From an uncultured Chlorobiota bacterium (lineage in GTDB: Bacteria > Bacteroidota > Bacteroidia > Bacteroidales > JAADGE01), in contig CAMZKL010000063.1 of the NCBI GenBank assembly GCA_947311255.1, positions 1 through 56,276 on the forward strand: a DNA stretch of 56,276 nt. The letters are read 5' to 3'. The position numbers and the translations under genes were made by a program. A model generated the notes under the pieces. The model searched no databases. It saw nothing but the letters and a program-made list of their open reading frames with translations, and was not told the origin of the DNA. Each line of letters starts with the position of its first letter. Position 1 is the first letter of the stretch. Of the stretch, positions 1 to 8,256 are shown piece by piece.

Positions 1-117
1 CCTTCATTATTGTTTGTTCCTATGGAAGGGCAACCACAAATGGCTGCGGGAGCTTTACCAAAAGAAACTTTTGAAAAAGCAATTGCAGATGTAATGAAAG
101 TTGAGAAGCCAGCTTAA
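1..117 (+). CDS. Thioredoxin-like protein, C-terminal fragment
   Basis: The window opens inside this gene. The visible 38 codons read PSLLFVPMEGQP and continue to a TAA at 115-117. A Pro followed by a hydrophobic strand (SLLFVP) and a final amphipathic helix matches the cis-Pro strand and last helix of the thioredoxin fold, and it resembles the same region of the next gene (IPTLLFIPANG). The active-site part lies outside the window, so the CxxC cannot be checked. A strong terminator follows, so this gene and the next thioredoxin gene are probably separate transcription units despite being related neighbours. Confidence 0.6.
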   Translation, partial: PSLLFVPMEGQPQMAAGALPKETFEKAIADVMKVEKPA

Positions 118-153
118 ATTTACTACAATTATTGAAAATAAAGTAATAAGGGA

Positions 154-178
154 AGCCGTTGATAATCAGCGGCTTTTC
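154..178 (+). terminator. Intrinsic terminator after the thioredoxin-like fragment
   Basis: A nine-pair stem (154-162 with 166-174, one G-U pair) closes a TAA loop and is followed by TTTTC. It lies 37 nt after the stop codon of the partial gene. Confidence 0.7.
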
Positions 179-243
179 TGTAAAAGCAATATTTTGGTAT
201 AATTATCGTTATATACTTTAATAATTATTAACCCTTTAAATAA

Positions 244-669
244 ATGAAAATGAAAAAACTTATTATAATATCGGTATTAATATTTGGTTTCTTTTATGCC
301 AATTCGCAAAAAGTAACTTTTTTAAACGAAGCAACATTTAAAGCAAATGTTTGGGATTTTGAAAAAGATGCAACATGGAAATTTGCAGGAGATAAACCTA
401 TGATTGTTGATTTTTATGCAGATTGGTGCAGACCATGTAAAATGATAGCTCCACATCTTGTTGAGCTTCAAGAAACTTATGGAAATAAAATTCAAGTTTA
501 TAAAATAAATACTGATAAAAATAAAAAATTAGCACAACTATTTAAGATAAGAAGTATTCCAACTTTATTATTTATCCCTGCAAATGGGAAATACAAAGAA
601 GTTGTTGGGTACAGAGATGTTGCTCAATTTGAAAAATTAGTTTCAAGTATTTTAAAAGTTGAGAAATAA
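244..669 (+). CDS. Exported thioredoxin-family protein
   Basis: A 141-residue protein with a cleavable signal peptide (residues 1-22, ending NSQ) and one thioredoxin domain. The redox motif is W61-C62-R63-P64-C65, so Arg replaces the usual Gly, and the cis-Pro is at about residue 106 in SIPTLLF. It should act in the periplasm as a thiol-disulfide oxidoreductase or chaperone; the partner is unknown. Either ATG 244 or ATG 250 could be the start; both leave an adequate signal peptide. It lies after another thioredoxin-like gene but is insulated by terminators on both sides. Confidence 0.88.
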   Translation: MKMKKLIIISVLIFGFFYANSQKVTFLNEATFKANVWDFEKDATWKFAGDKPMIVDFYADWCRPCKMIAPHLVELQETYGNKIQVYKINTDKNKKLAQLFKIRSIPTLLFIPANGKYKEVVGYRDVAQFEKLVSSILKVEK

Positions 670-693
670 TGATATGTATTTTTTATCTTATAT

Positions 694-721
694 AAAGTTA
701 CCTTAAAGGGTAACTTTTTTT
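694..721 (+). terminator. Intrinsic terminator after the thioredoxin gene
   Basis: Stem AAAGTTACC (694-702) pairs with GGTAACTTT (709-717), followed by a run of T. It lies 25 nt after the stop codon. Confidence 0.85.
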
Positions 722-740
722 GTACATAATTAACAATTAT

Positions 741-1991
741 ATGAAAGCAGACATAATAACAATTGGAGATGAACTTTTAATTGGTCAAATAACTGATACA
801 AATTCGCAATGGATTGGTGAGAAGTTAAATCTTGCAGGTTTTGAGATTAGACAAATAACTTCAGTTTCTGATGATAAAGAACATATTATTAATACATTAG
901 ATGAAGTTTCAAAACATGCAGATGTTATTGTTATTACAGGAGGTTTAGGACCAACAGAAGATGATTTGACAAAAGAAACCTTAGCAGAATATTTTAATTC
1001 TGAAATAAAATTAAATGAAGATGTTTTGCAAGATGTAAAAGATTTTGTTTATGCAAAGGGTTTTGAACTTAATGAAAGAAATATAAAACAAGCAGAAGTT
1101 CCTGACAAATGCAAAGTTTTAAGAAATAAAAATGGTACAGCACCAGGTATGTGGTTCGAAAGAGATAGTACAATTTTTATTTCATTACCAGCAGTTCCTT
1201 TTGAAATGAAAGAATTAATGGAAAGGCAAGTTATTCCAAAATTAAAAGAAGTTACCACAAATCCAAATGTTATTCATAAAACGGTTTTAACTTATGGAAT
1301 TCCAGAATCGTCATTAGCAGAATTATTATCAGATTGGGAACAAAATTTGAACAAAAACATTAAACTTGCATATTTACCCTCGCCAGAAAGAATACGTTTG
1401 CGATTTTCAATGATTTGTGATGATAAAGTTAAATGCAATGCAATTATTGAAGAAGAAATTAAGAAGCTAAAAAAGATAATAGGAAAATCTATATTTGGCT
1501 ATGGTGATATTTTTTTAGAAGAAGCAGTTGGTAAAATTCTGAAAGAAAAAGCTGCAACATTATCTGTTGCCGAAAGTTGTACAGCTGGTAATGTTTCACG
1601 GTTAATAGCTTCAATTCCTGGAAGTTCAGAATACTTTAAGGGTGGTGTTGTTTCATATTCTAATGAAATAAAAAATAAGCAATTGAAAGTTCCTCAAAAT
1701 TTGCTTGATAATTTTGGTGCAGTAAGCAAGGAAGTTGTTAAAGCAATGGCAATTGGGCAAAGGAAGTTGTTTAATACCGATTATTCTGTGGCAATTTCAG
1801 GAATTGCAGGTCCTGGAGGGGGGACGCTCGAAAAACCTGTAGGCACAACATGGATTGCAGTTGCAAGTAAAGATGGCGTAATTTCAAAAAAATATACTTT
1901 TGGTAAAAGACGTTTATTAAATGTTAGGTTTGCAAGTGCAAAAGCTTTGGATATGTTGCGAAAATATATATTAGGATATTATGAAGATTAA
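741..1991 (+). CDS. cinA: CinA-type nicotinamide-nucleotide amidohydrolase / competence-damage protein
   Basis: A 416-residue two-domain CinA. The N-terminal molybdopterin-binding-like (COG1058) domain carries GGLGPTEDD at residues 67-75. The C-terminal amidase domain carries VAESCTAG, SIPGSSEYFKGGVVSYSN and SGIAGPGGG. In the family the C-terminal domain deamidates nicotinamide mononucleotide and the N-terminal domain may hydrolyse ADP-ribose, so the role is pyridine nucleotide salvage. The start is taken at ATG 741, because KADIITIGDELL is the usual family N-terminus; the upstream TTG at 720 lies in the preceding terminator's T-run. It appears monocistronic. Confidence 0.95.
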   Translation: MKADIITIGDELLIGQITDTNSQWIGEKLNLAGFEIRQITSVSDDKEHIINTLDEVSKHADVIVITGGLGPTEDDLTKETLAEYFNSEIKLNEDVLQDVKDFVYAKGFELNERNIKQAEVPDKCKVLRNKNGTAPGMWFERDSTIFISLPAVPFEMKELMERQVIPKLKEVTTNPNVIHKTVLTYGIPESSLAELLSDWEQNLNKNIKLAYLPSPERIRLRFSMICDDKVKCNAIIEEEIKKLKKIIGKSIFGYGDIFLEEAVGKILKEKAATLSVAESCTAGNVSRLIASIPGSSEYFKGGVVSYSNEIKNKQLKVPQNLLDNFGAVSKEVVKAMAIGQRKLFNTDYSVAISGIAGPGGGTLEKPVGTTWIAVASKDGVISKKYTFGKRRLLNVRFASAKALDMLRKYILGYYED

Positions 1992-2040
1992 TGTTTTTTC
2001 AATATATTTGTTTTGTCAATCATAAATGGATTAATTGTAA

Positions 2041-2137
2041 AAACCGTTAAAACGGTTTGGCTTATAGATATTTTATTAACCCACGACTTAAGTCGTGGGT
2101 TGAAATACAAGAATGTTTTTTAACCATTTTAATGGTT
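2041..2137 (+). repeat. Cluster of three palindromes (REP-like)
   Basis: Three perfect hairpins lie in a 97-nt stretch between cinA and the next gene. The first is AAACCGTT/AACGGTTT with an AA loop (2041-2058). The second is a 24-nt perfect palindrome centred on CTTAAG with arms beginning AACCCACGACTT (2078-2101). The third is AACCATT/AATGGTT with a TT loop (2122-2137). The outer two are variants of one motif. None is followed by a T-run. The layout, a strong palindrome flanked by two weaker related ones in an intergenic gap, resembles REP/BIME elements moved by RAYT transposases; no such transposase gene is in the window. Confidence 0.6.
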
Positions 2138-2178
2138 TCTAAAACAGCAACTTTATTATAACCTTAACTAATATTATT

Positions 2179-2712
2179 ATGAAGAAAATATTAATATCAT
2201 TATCAGCTTTAAGTTTAATTATCTTCTTTCAGTTTAACTTAAATGCTCAAAAAACTAATGATCATTCTAAAGGAGATGCTTTTATATTAAAAATGGAGCA
2301 GCCAAAATTTTCAATTAAATTTCCTGCAAGTTATAAACTTGAAGAAAGTTCAAAAGATAAGGGATTAAAAACAGAATTGTACCGAGCAGTTTCAGGTGAT
2401 AATGTGTATATGTTAAAATATACGGAACATAAAAATCCTGTGGTATCAGCTGATAATGAGGATTATATGCAAGCTTCAATTGAATCCTTTGTTACAGGAA
2501 TAAAAGGAACTTTAATAAAAAAAGATACATTTAAGTATAAAAAAACAAAAGGGACTGAAGTTTTTTTGTCATTAGATGGCAAAAATATGAATGTATTTTA
2601 TAGAGTTTTAATTATTGATAAAGTACAATATCAATTAATTGTTATTACGAAAGCTAAAGTCAAAACCTATTCTATTAAGAATTTCTTTAATTCTTTTGTT
2701 TGCAGAGTTTAG
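2179..2712 (+). CDS. Secreted protein of unknown function
   Basis: A 177-residue protein with a signal peptide (residues 1-24, ending LNAQ). The mature part alternates short beta strands and helices: KFSIKFPASYKLEE, YMLKYTEHK, YMQASIESFVTGIKGTL, then two further strands. The architecture of a fitted 'KFPASY' strand, a long helix and a paired sheet is reminiscent of small PsbP/DUF1795-like periplasmic proteins, but no motif allows an assignment. It follows the palindrome cluster and precedes nhaA by 193 AT-rich bases in which nothing else is seen. It is probably periplasmic. Confidence 0.75.
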   Translation: MKKILISLSALSLIIFFQFNLNAQKTNDHSKGDAFILKMEQPKFSIKFPASYKLEESSKDKGLKTELYRAVSGDNVYMLKYTEHKNPVVSADNEDYMQASIESFVTGIKGTLIKKDTFKYKKTKGTEVFLSLDGKNMNVFYRVLIIDKVQYQLIVITKAKVKTYSIKNFFNSFVCRV

Positions 2713-2905
2713 TATGTTTTATAGTAAGGATAGCTCTGTTTCTTGGCTTATAAAACCTATTTCAATTTATGCTTAATTTTTTGGAATAGAGTTCAAATAT
2801 AAATTTCACAAATTGTAGTTTCTTTATTTTCTAATCTATTTAAATATAAGTTCTAAATAAAAATAAGGAAACTAAAACTATAATAAATAGAATTAATAGT
2901 AAAAC

Positions 2906-4210
2906 ATGATTAAAAAAATAATTTTATCTCCATTTCAAAAATTTGTTAAAATTGAAAGTTTCAGTGGTATATTATTGCTAATTGCAACTGTTATTGCTCT
3001 TGTATGGGCAAATTCACCTTTTAGTGAAAGTTATAAATCAATTTGGCAATATAAAGTTGGAATTTCAACTGACTTTTTTGAATTAAATAAGCCTTTAATT
3101 TTATGGATTAATGATGGATTAATGGCAATCTTTTTTTTCTTAATAGGGCTGGAAATAAAAAGGGAGTTTTTAATTGGTGAATTAAATTCTATTAAAAAAA
3201 TTTCATTTCCTGTATTTGGTGCGTTAGGAGGAATGTTAGTCCCTGTATTATTGTTTTTAGTGTTAAATCAAAACCCCGAAACTACTAGAGGATGGGGGAT
3301 TCCTATGGCTACAGATATTGCTTTTTCTTTGGCAATTTTAAAACTTTTAGGAGATAGAGTTCCGCTAAGCCTTAAATTGTTTTTAACTGCTTTTGCTATT
3401 GTTGATGATATTGGGGCAGTATTAGTAATAGCAATTTTTTATAGTGGAAGTATAAATGTAAGTTTACTACTTTTGGCAATAGTCCTACTAGGAATATTAT
3501 ATATTCTATCATATAAAGGGCTTTACTCTAAGTTTTTTAATATTATTTTAGGAGTAATTATTTGGGTATTATTCTTAAAATCAGGAATTCATCCGACACT
3601 TGCAGGTATTTTATTGGCTTTTTCAGTTCCTATAAGGCAAAAAATAAATACATCTGCTTTTATTGATAATTTGGTAATTATTACTAACAAAATAAAACAA
3701 TCATCGGTATCTAAGAAACCTATTCTTTCAAAAGAACAAATTGAACAAATTGATAATTTAGAGAATTGGACTAGTAAATTTCAATCACCACTTCAGCATA
3801 TAGAGCATAAATTACACGATTGGGTAGCTTATTTTATTATTCCTGTTTTTGCTTTGGCTAATGCTGGAGTGATTATAAATAGTGATATTTCATTAGATAC
3901 ATCATTAATTGGAATTATAATTATTTGTTTAGTTTTAGGAAATAGTATAGGCATTTCATCAATTATATTATTTGTAAATAAAATAAAGCTTATTGAAATT
4001 CCAAAAGAGATTAGCATAAAACAAATTATTGGTGTCTCATTTCTTGCAGGAATAGGATTTACGATGGCAATTTTTATTGCAAGTTTGGCTTTTGAAGGCA
4101 GTCAGCAATATATTGATTCTGCAAAAATTGGAATACTTATTGGGTCTTTAATTTCAGCAATTATTGGCTTTACTATTTTAAGATGGAGAACAAAAGAAAA
4201 AAATAATTGA
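2906..4210 (+). CDS. nhaA: NhaA-type Na+/H+ antiporter
   Basis: A 434-residue inner-membrane protein with about a dozen hydrophobic segments. It carries the NhaA core FLTAFAIVDDIGAVLVIAIFY, whose adjacent Asp pair corresponds to the ion-binding aspartates of E. coli NhaA, together with ATDIAFSLAIL upstream and GIHPTLAGILLAFSVP. The family exchanges two protons inward for one sodium outward, giving pH and salt homeostasis. A hydrophilic loop of about 50 residues near residue 250-300 precedes the C-terminal helices, as is common in NhaA proteins. The gene stands alone, and a MITE-like element lies immediately downstream. Confidence 0.96.
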   Translation: MIKKIILSPFQKFVKIESFSGILLLIATVIALVWANSPFSESYKSIWQYKVGISTDFFELNKPLILWINDGLMAIFFFLIGLEIKREFLIGELNSIKKISFPVFGALGGMLVPVLLFLVLNQNPETTRGWGIPMATDIAFSLAILKLLGDRVPLSLKLFLTAFAIVDDIGAVLVIAIFYSGSINVSLLLLAIVLLGILYILSYKGLYSKFFNIILGVIIWVLFLKSGIHPTLAGILLAFSVPIRQKINTSAFIDNLVIITNKIKQSSVSKKPILSKEQIEQIDNLENWTSKFQSPLQHIEHKLHDWVAYFIIPVFALANAGVIINSDISLDTSLIGIIIICLVLGNSIGISSIILFVNKIKLIEIPKEISIKQIIGVSFLAGIGFTMAIFIASLAFEGSQQYIDSAKIGILIGSLISAIIGFTILRWRTKEKNN

Positions 4211-4221
4211 TTTTAACTTTT

Positions 4222-4363
4222 GAGTGCACTCCAAAAAGTGTCGGTGTGAATGTTTTTGCAAAATGGCAGTAATATTATTGTCTTATAATCAACTAATTAA
4301 CAAATTCACACCGACACTAAATAGGTCATTTCACTTTTTTTTTATACTTTTAGGAGTGAACTC
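4222..4363 (-). mobile_element. MITE-like element with nested inverted repeats (copy 1)
   Basis: Inner 15-nt perfect terminal repeats AGTGTCGGTGTGAAT (4237-4251) and its complement (4304-4318) bound an 82-bp core. Outside them lies a second imperfect pair, GAGTGCACTCC (4222-4232) and GGAGTGAACTC (4353-4363). A near-identical copy in reverse orientation is at the end of the window. The similarity includes about 40 bp outside the inner repeats (core differs at 3 of 79 compared positions), so the mobile unit is larger than the core. It encodes no protein. No clear target-site duplication is visible. The last 33 nt (4331-4363) are also coding sequence of the adjacent protease gene. Confidence 0.75.
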
Positions 4364-5977
4364 AATATTACCCTCTAAAATGTCAGAATACTCTTTTTTA
4401 TTATTCAGTATTTCTATTGCTTTTAAAATTGCTTTGTCTTTTTGGTTAATTATTTTATAATACTCGTTTTCTCCAAAAAAATCATAAGCAATTAAAGCTT
4501 TCAAATGTAAATTTACTGAACTGTTATTATTTAAAATTTTTGCTTTGTCAATTATAATATCTTCTTTTATATTGTTTTTGTACAAATATGAAATTAGTTT
4601 TTCTGTAAAATGCAAATCAATTTTATAGTTGTTTTTATATTCATTGAAATTTAAAAATGCAGTTTTAAAAAACTTTCTGTGCGATGCAACATACAAATGT
4701 ATAAATTCATTAATTTTTCGAGATTGTAAATGCTCTTTATAAAACTGAGGATATTCAGATGTGTCTAATTTTACAAAAACGTCTGGCATTATTCCTCCTC
4801 CTCCATATATTAGTCTCTTGCTGTTGAGAGTATAATATTTTAAAGAATCGTTTTGTTTTATACTATCTTTGAACATCATTTCTCCTTTTTCCAATCTATT
4901 CGTTAGGTCATCGTTATATTTCTCATAACCTTTGTCATAGGGCTTTTGAATATTTCTGCCAGAAGGGGTATAGTATTTTGCAATAGTTAGTCTTATCATA
5001 GAGCCATCAACCAAATAATATGGTTTTTGAACCAAACCTTTTCCATATGAGCGTCTGCCTACAATAATTCCCCTGTCAATATCTTGAATTGCACCACTTA
5101 CAATTTCACTTGCCGATGCTGAGGCTTCATTTATTAAAATTATTAAATTTGAATTGCGAAACTTTCCGTTTATCTGTGTTTTATATTCTTTTTTGGGATT
5201 ATGAACCCCTTTGGTAAAAAGTACAGGAGTATTTTTTTTGAGGAAGTTTTCCAACAATCTTACTGAAACATATAAGTATCCTCCGGTATTATTTCTTAAA
5301 TCTAAAATTAGTTTTTTTGAATTTGAAAAAGAAAGTTTTTTAGTTGCTTTTTTAAATTCGTGTATAGAAGTTGCAGAAAACCTATTTAGTTTTATATATG
5401 TAATTTTATCAGAAACATTATAAGCCGCATCAATGCTATTGACAGGGATTTTGTCTCTTGTAATAGTAATCTTCTCTAATTCAGCCTGTTCGTAGCGTTT
5501 TATAAAAACACTAACATTTGTTTTTTTCTTACCTGTTAAAAGTTCTTTCAGTTTATCATCATCAATACCGGTTCCGGCAATTAACTTATTTTCAACTTTA
5601 ATAATTCTGTCTCCTGCTAGAATACCTGCATTTTCAGATGGTCCATTTTCAATAACCGAAAGCACTAAAACGGTATCGTTTATTATATCATAAGTAATTC
5701 CTATTCCTACAAAACTACCTTTCAATCCTCTGTTCAATTCTTCAAGTTCTTCTTTGTCGAAATAAACAGAATGTGGGTCTAGCTCTTTTAGACTTGCAAT
5801 AATTGCAGATTTAACAAGTTCTGAATTTTTTACACTATCAACATAATGTTTGTTAATTAAATCTAGAACTTGAGTAAACTTATAAACTTGATCTTGTTCG
5901 GTTTGAGCAGAACTATAGTTAAGTTTTAATAGAAAGAGTACTAATAATATAAATAATTTATAATTTTGTTTTTTCAT
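4331..5977 (-). CDS. S41-family C-terminal processing peptidase (CtpA/Prc-like), copy 1
   Basis: A 548-residue exported serine protease. It has a signal peptide (residues 1-25, ending SSAQ), a PDZ domain (GPSENAGILAGDRIIKV) and the tail-specific protease core with nucleophile Ser in SASASEIVSGAIQD and catalytic Lys in SYGKGLVQ. The family trims C-termini of envelope proteins. The start is placed at ATG 5977; the upstream in-frame ATG at 6031 would put 18 residues ahead of the signal peptide and overlap the divergent gene. Compared with its paralogue at 25128-26771 it has a longer tail, and its last ten residues (EFTPKSIKKK) and stop codon come exactly from the edge of the repeat element. Confidence 0.93.
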   Translation of the reverse strand: MKKQNYKLFILLVLFLLKLNYSSAQTEQDQVYKFTQVLDLINKHYVDSVKNSELVKSAIIASLKELDPHSVYFDKEELEELNRGLKGSFVGIGITYDIINDTVLVLSVIENGPSENAGILAGDRIIKVENKLIAGTGIDDDKLKELLTGKKKTNVSVFIKRYEQAELEKITITRDKIPVNSIDAAYNVSDKITYIKLNRFSATSIHEFKKATKKLSFSNSKKLILDLRNNTGGYLYVSVRLLENFLKKNTPVLFTKGVHNPKKEYKTQINGKFRNSNLIILINEASASASEIVSGAIQDIDRGIIVGRRSYGKGLVQKPYYLVDGSMIRLTIAKYYTPSGRNIQKPYDKGYEKYNDDLTNRLEKGEMMFKDSIKQNDSLKYYTLNSKRLIYGGGGIMPDVFVKLDTSEYPQFYKEHLQSRKINEFIHLYVASHRKFFKTAFLNFNEYKNNYKIDLHFTEKLISYLYKNNIKEDIIIDKAKILNNNSSVNLHLKALIAYDFFGENEYYKIINQKDKAILKAIEILNNKKEYSDILEGNIEFTPKSIKKK

Positions 5978-6002
5978 TCTTTGTTTATAAAATAAGATTT
6001 CA

Positions 6003-6989
6003 GTGTCAAAATTATTTAAAATATTAATCATTTTGCTTTTTCCTGCAAATATTTATGCTCAAAAGCAATTTACTTTTTTTGAAAGTGTTAACTACGGTAA
6101 AAATTTCATTTCTGAAATAAGAAGTTCTCAAATAAAAATTGAACTTGGGTATTTAAATAAAATTGATGAGAATTATTATTTTAATGATGAAATTAGTTCT
6201 CCTTTTACGGAAAATTACTTGGGATATGATATAAATATTTTGTCGTTCTTAAATAAGAATTATAAATTAACATACAGTTGGCAAGCAGGAACAACGATTC
6301 TTACAGATATGTTTAATGAGAAATCTGCACCTGTTATAAATGTAGATTATTGGTTTGGGTCAAAAATAAAATTTATTTCTTATCCCTTCAATACTAATAA
6401 ATACTTTAAAAATATATCTGTAAATTTAACTCCATGGTTTCACGAAAGCACTCATATTGGCGATGAATTTGCAATACACGGCTATAATACTATCCCGAAT
6501 TTTAAAAGAATAAATATTTCTTACGAAGCATGGGATTTGGCACTAACAATAAATGATCCTGATACTTTAAAAGATAATGTTTTCTCTTTTAAAGCCGGAA
6601 TTCAAAACTTGTGGACAATAAAAGATGGTTATTATTTTGCTGATAGTCTTGAAGTTAAAGGTGCAGCGGTTCCAAAGAGCAAAAAAACAGCAGAGTATTA
6701 TTTTGTTGTAAACTACCAAAGAACAACAGGTTTTTTAGCATCTGAAAAATGGAATAATATTTTTTCTTTTGAAGCAAGAAACAGGGTGAAATTTAGTTAT
6801 GATGAAAATATTCCTGAAACAAGAGCTTGGGGATTTAATCTGTATTTTGGATGGGTTTTCAAAACATCAAATAAAACATATAGGAATATTGGTTTTTTCT
6901 TAAGACATTATCAAGGAATAAATCCGCATGGGCAATTTAGAAATACCGGAGATTTTAGGTTTACGGGTTTTAGTATTAGTTTGATTTAG
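6003..6989 (+). CDS. Exported barrel-like envelope protein
   Basis: A 328-residue protein with a signal peptide (residues 1-19, ending YAQ) and many amphipathic beta strands with aromatic ends, suggesting an outer-membrane barrel or periplasmic beta protein. The segment WFHESTHIGDEF is striking; as I recall, a similar motif occurs in DUF1207 proteins, but this was not checked. The start is GTG 6003, the only usable start after the in-frame TAA at 5988. It is divergent from the protease gene with only 25 bp between start codons, so the promoters must overlap the neighbouring coding sequences. The function is unknown. Confidence 0.75.
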   Translation: MSKLFKILIILLFPANIYAQKQFTFFESVNYGKNFISEIRSSQIKIELGYLNKIDENYYFNDEISSPFTENYLGYDINILSFLNKNYKLTYSWQAGTTILTDMFNEKSAPVINVDYWFGSKIKFISYPFNTNKYFKNISVNLTPWFHESTHIGDEFAIHGYNTIPNFKRINISYEAWDLALTINDPDTLKDNVFSFKAGIQNLWTIKDGYYFADSLEVKGAAVPKSKKTAEYYFVVNYQRTTGFLASEKWNNIFSFEARNRVKFSYDENIPETRAWGFNLYFGWVFKTSNKTYRNIGFFLRHYQGINPHGQFRNTGDFRFTGFSISLI

Positions 6990-6996
6990 ACTGGTT

Positions 6997-8157
6997 TTAA
7001 ACCCTAATGCCAAAAACAATTATATCGTCAGTCTGGTCATTATTGTTTTTCCATTTATTTAAAGCTTTATTTAATGTGTATTTTTGTTCGTCCATATTTT
7101 TATCTTGAATCTTAAGCAATAATTCTTTAAATCTTTTAGACATTAATTTTTTGCCGGCTTTCCCTCCATATTGGTCAATAAAACCATCCGAAAAAAGATA
7201 AAGGGTGTCATTTTCAAGAAGTTTAATTGTTTCTTTTGAAAAAGGTTTCATTACGGGGTATTTTCCAATAGGCATTTTATCTGGTTTTATATGGTATAGT
7301 TCATATTGGTCTTTTACAGTTGTATCAGATGTTCTCATTGCTTTTAGCTTTTCGGAATAAACATTTCTGATGAGAAAAAGCGGGTTTTTTGCTCCGGAAA
7401 ATTGAATTTCTTTTCGCTCTTTGTCAAAAATAATTATTGCTAAATCCATTCCTGCTTCGGAAACCAAGTCTTCGTTTTCGTGCTTTAATGAATTTATTAT
7501 TCTTTTTCTTAAACGGTTAAGAATTTCATCAGAATTTAAACATTCCTTTGTTTCGTTAATAATTTCATTTAATGAAGAAATTCCTAGAATACTCATAAAA
7601 GCTCCCGGAACACCATGCCCTGTTGAATCTGCGGTAACAATAATCAATTTGTTGTGTTTTTCAGAAAACCAATAATAATCGCCACTTACAATATCTTTTG
7701 GTTTATATAAAATAAAATAATCTAGTTTTTTTCGAAGTTCTTCTTGCGAAGGAAGTATTGCTTCTTGTATTCTTCCTGCATATTTAATACTCTTTGTTAT
7801 TTCATTATTTTGATATTTTATTTCGTCGTTTTGGTTTTGTATTTCTTCATTTTGTTCTTTTATTTCTTTGTTTTGAAATTCAATTTTGTTTTTTTGCTTT
7901 TCATTAAGTTCAAGTTGTTTACTTATAAATCTGTTCAAATAATATTGAGTTTCAATAACAATAAGAAAGCTAAGGACTAATGTTACATATTTTAAATATT
8001 TAGAATGAAATAATACCAAAGGGTCTTCAATATAAATAGGAAATTTGTATGAAAACAAAAAAACAGTTAATAAAAAAAAGAATGAAAAAAATATTGTTTC
8101 AAATATTATGAATTGATTCTTTGTGATAGGGATAAAACCCAAAACTTTCATTCTCAT
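6997..8157 (-). CDS. Membrane-anchored SpoIIE/PP2C-type Ser/Thr phosphatase (short form)
   Basis: A 386-residue protein: two transmembrane helices (about residues 15-40 and 55-72), a coiled coil (about 80-125) built of seven-residue repeats such as IKEQNEEIQNQNDEI, then a SpoIIE phosphatase domain. Metal-binding motifs are visible: SGDYYW, TADSTGHGVPGAFMS and SDGFIDQYGG. Such proteins dephosphorylate anti-sigma-antagonist or STAS-type partners in partner-switching systems. There is no extracellular sensor, so input probably comes through the coiled coil or the membrane. It is paralogous to 10843-12774. ATG 8151 is an alternative start. Confidence 0.9.
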   Translation of the reverse strand: MRMKVLGFIPITKNQFIIFETIFFSFFFLLTVFLFSYKFPIYIEDPLVLFHSKYLKYVTLVLSFLIVIETQYYLNRFISKQLELNEKQKNKIEFQNKEIKEQNEEIQNQNDEIKYQNNEITKSIKYAGRIQEAILPSQEELRKKLDYFILYKPKDIVSGDYYWFSEKHNKLIIVTADSTGHGVPGAFMSILGISSLNEIINETKECLNSDEILNRLRKRIINSLKHENEDLVSEAGMDLAIIIFDKERKEIQFSGAKNPLFLIRNVYSEKLKAMRTSDTTVKDQYELYHIKPDKMPIGKYPVMKPFSKETIKLLENDTLYLFSDGFIDQYGGKAGKKLMSKRFKELLLKIQDKNMDEQKYTLNKALNKWKNNNDQTDDIIVFGIRV

Positions 8158-8256
8158 TATTCTAATGTTTATAAATAAAATTTTGTAGTAAAAAATTATT
8201 ATAGTAATTTGGACAAAGCAAATTTATCATAAAAATAATTTTAACAGTCATTTTTA

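Noticed and set aside
2078..2101. Rho-independent terminator for cinA
   Set aside because: The palindrome is strong, but it is not followed by a T-run and is part of a three-hairpin cluster.
4224..4460. 78-residue plus-strand ORF downstream of nhaA
   Set aside because: It lies inside the MITE-like element and antisense to the protease gene; composition and position mark it as a shadow.
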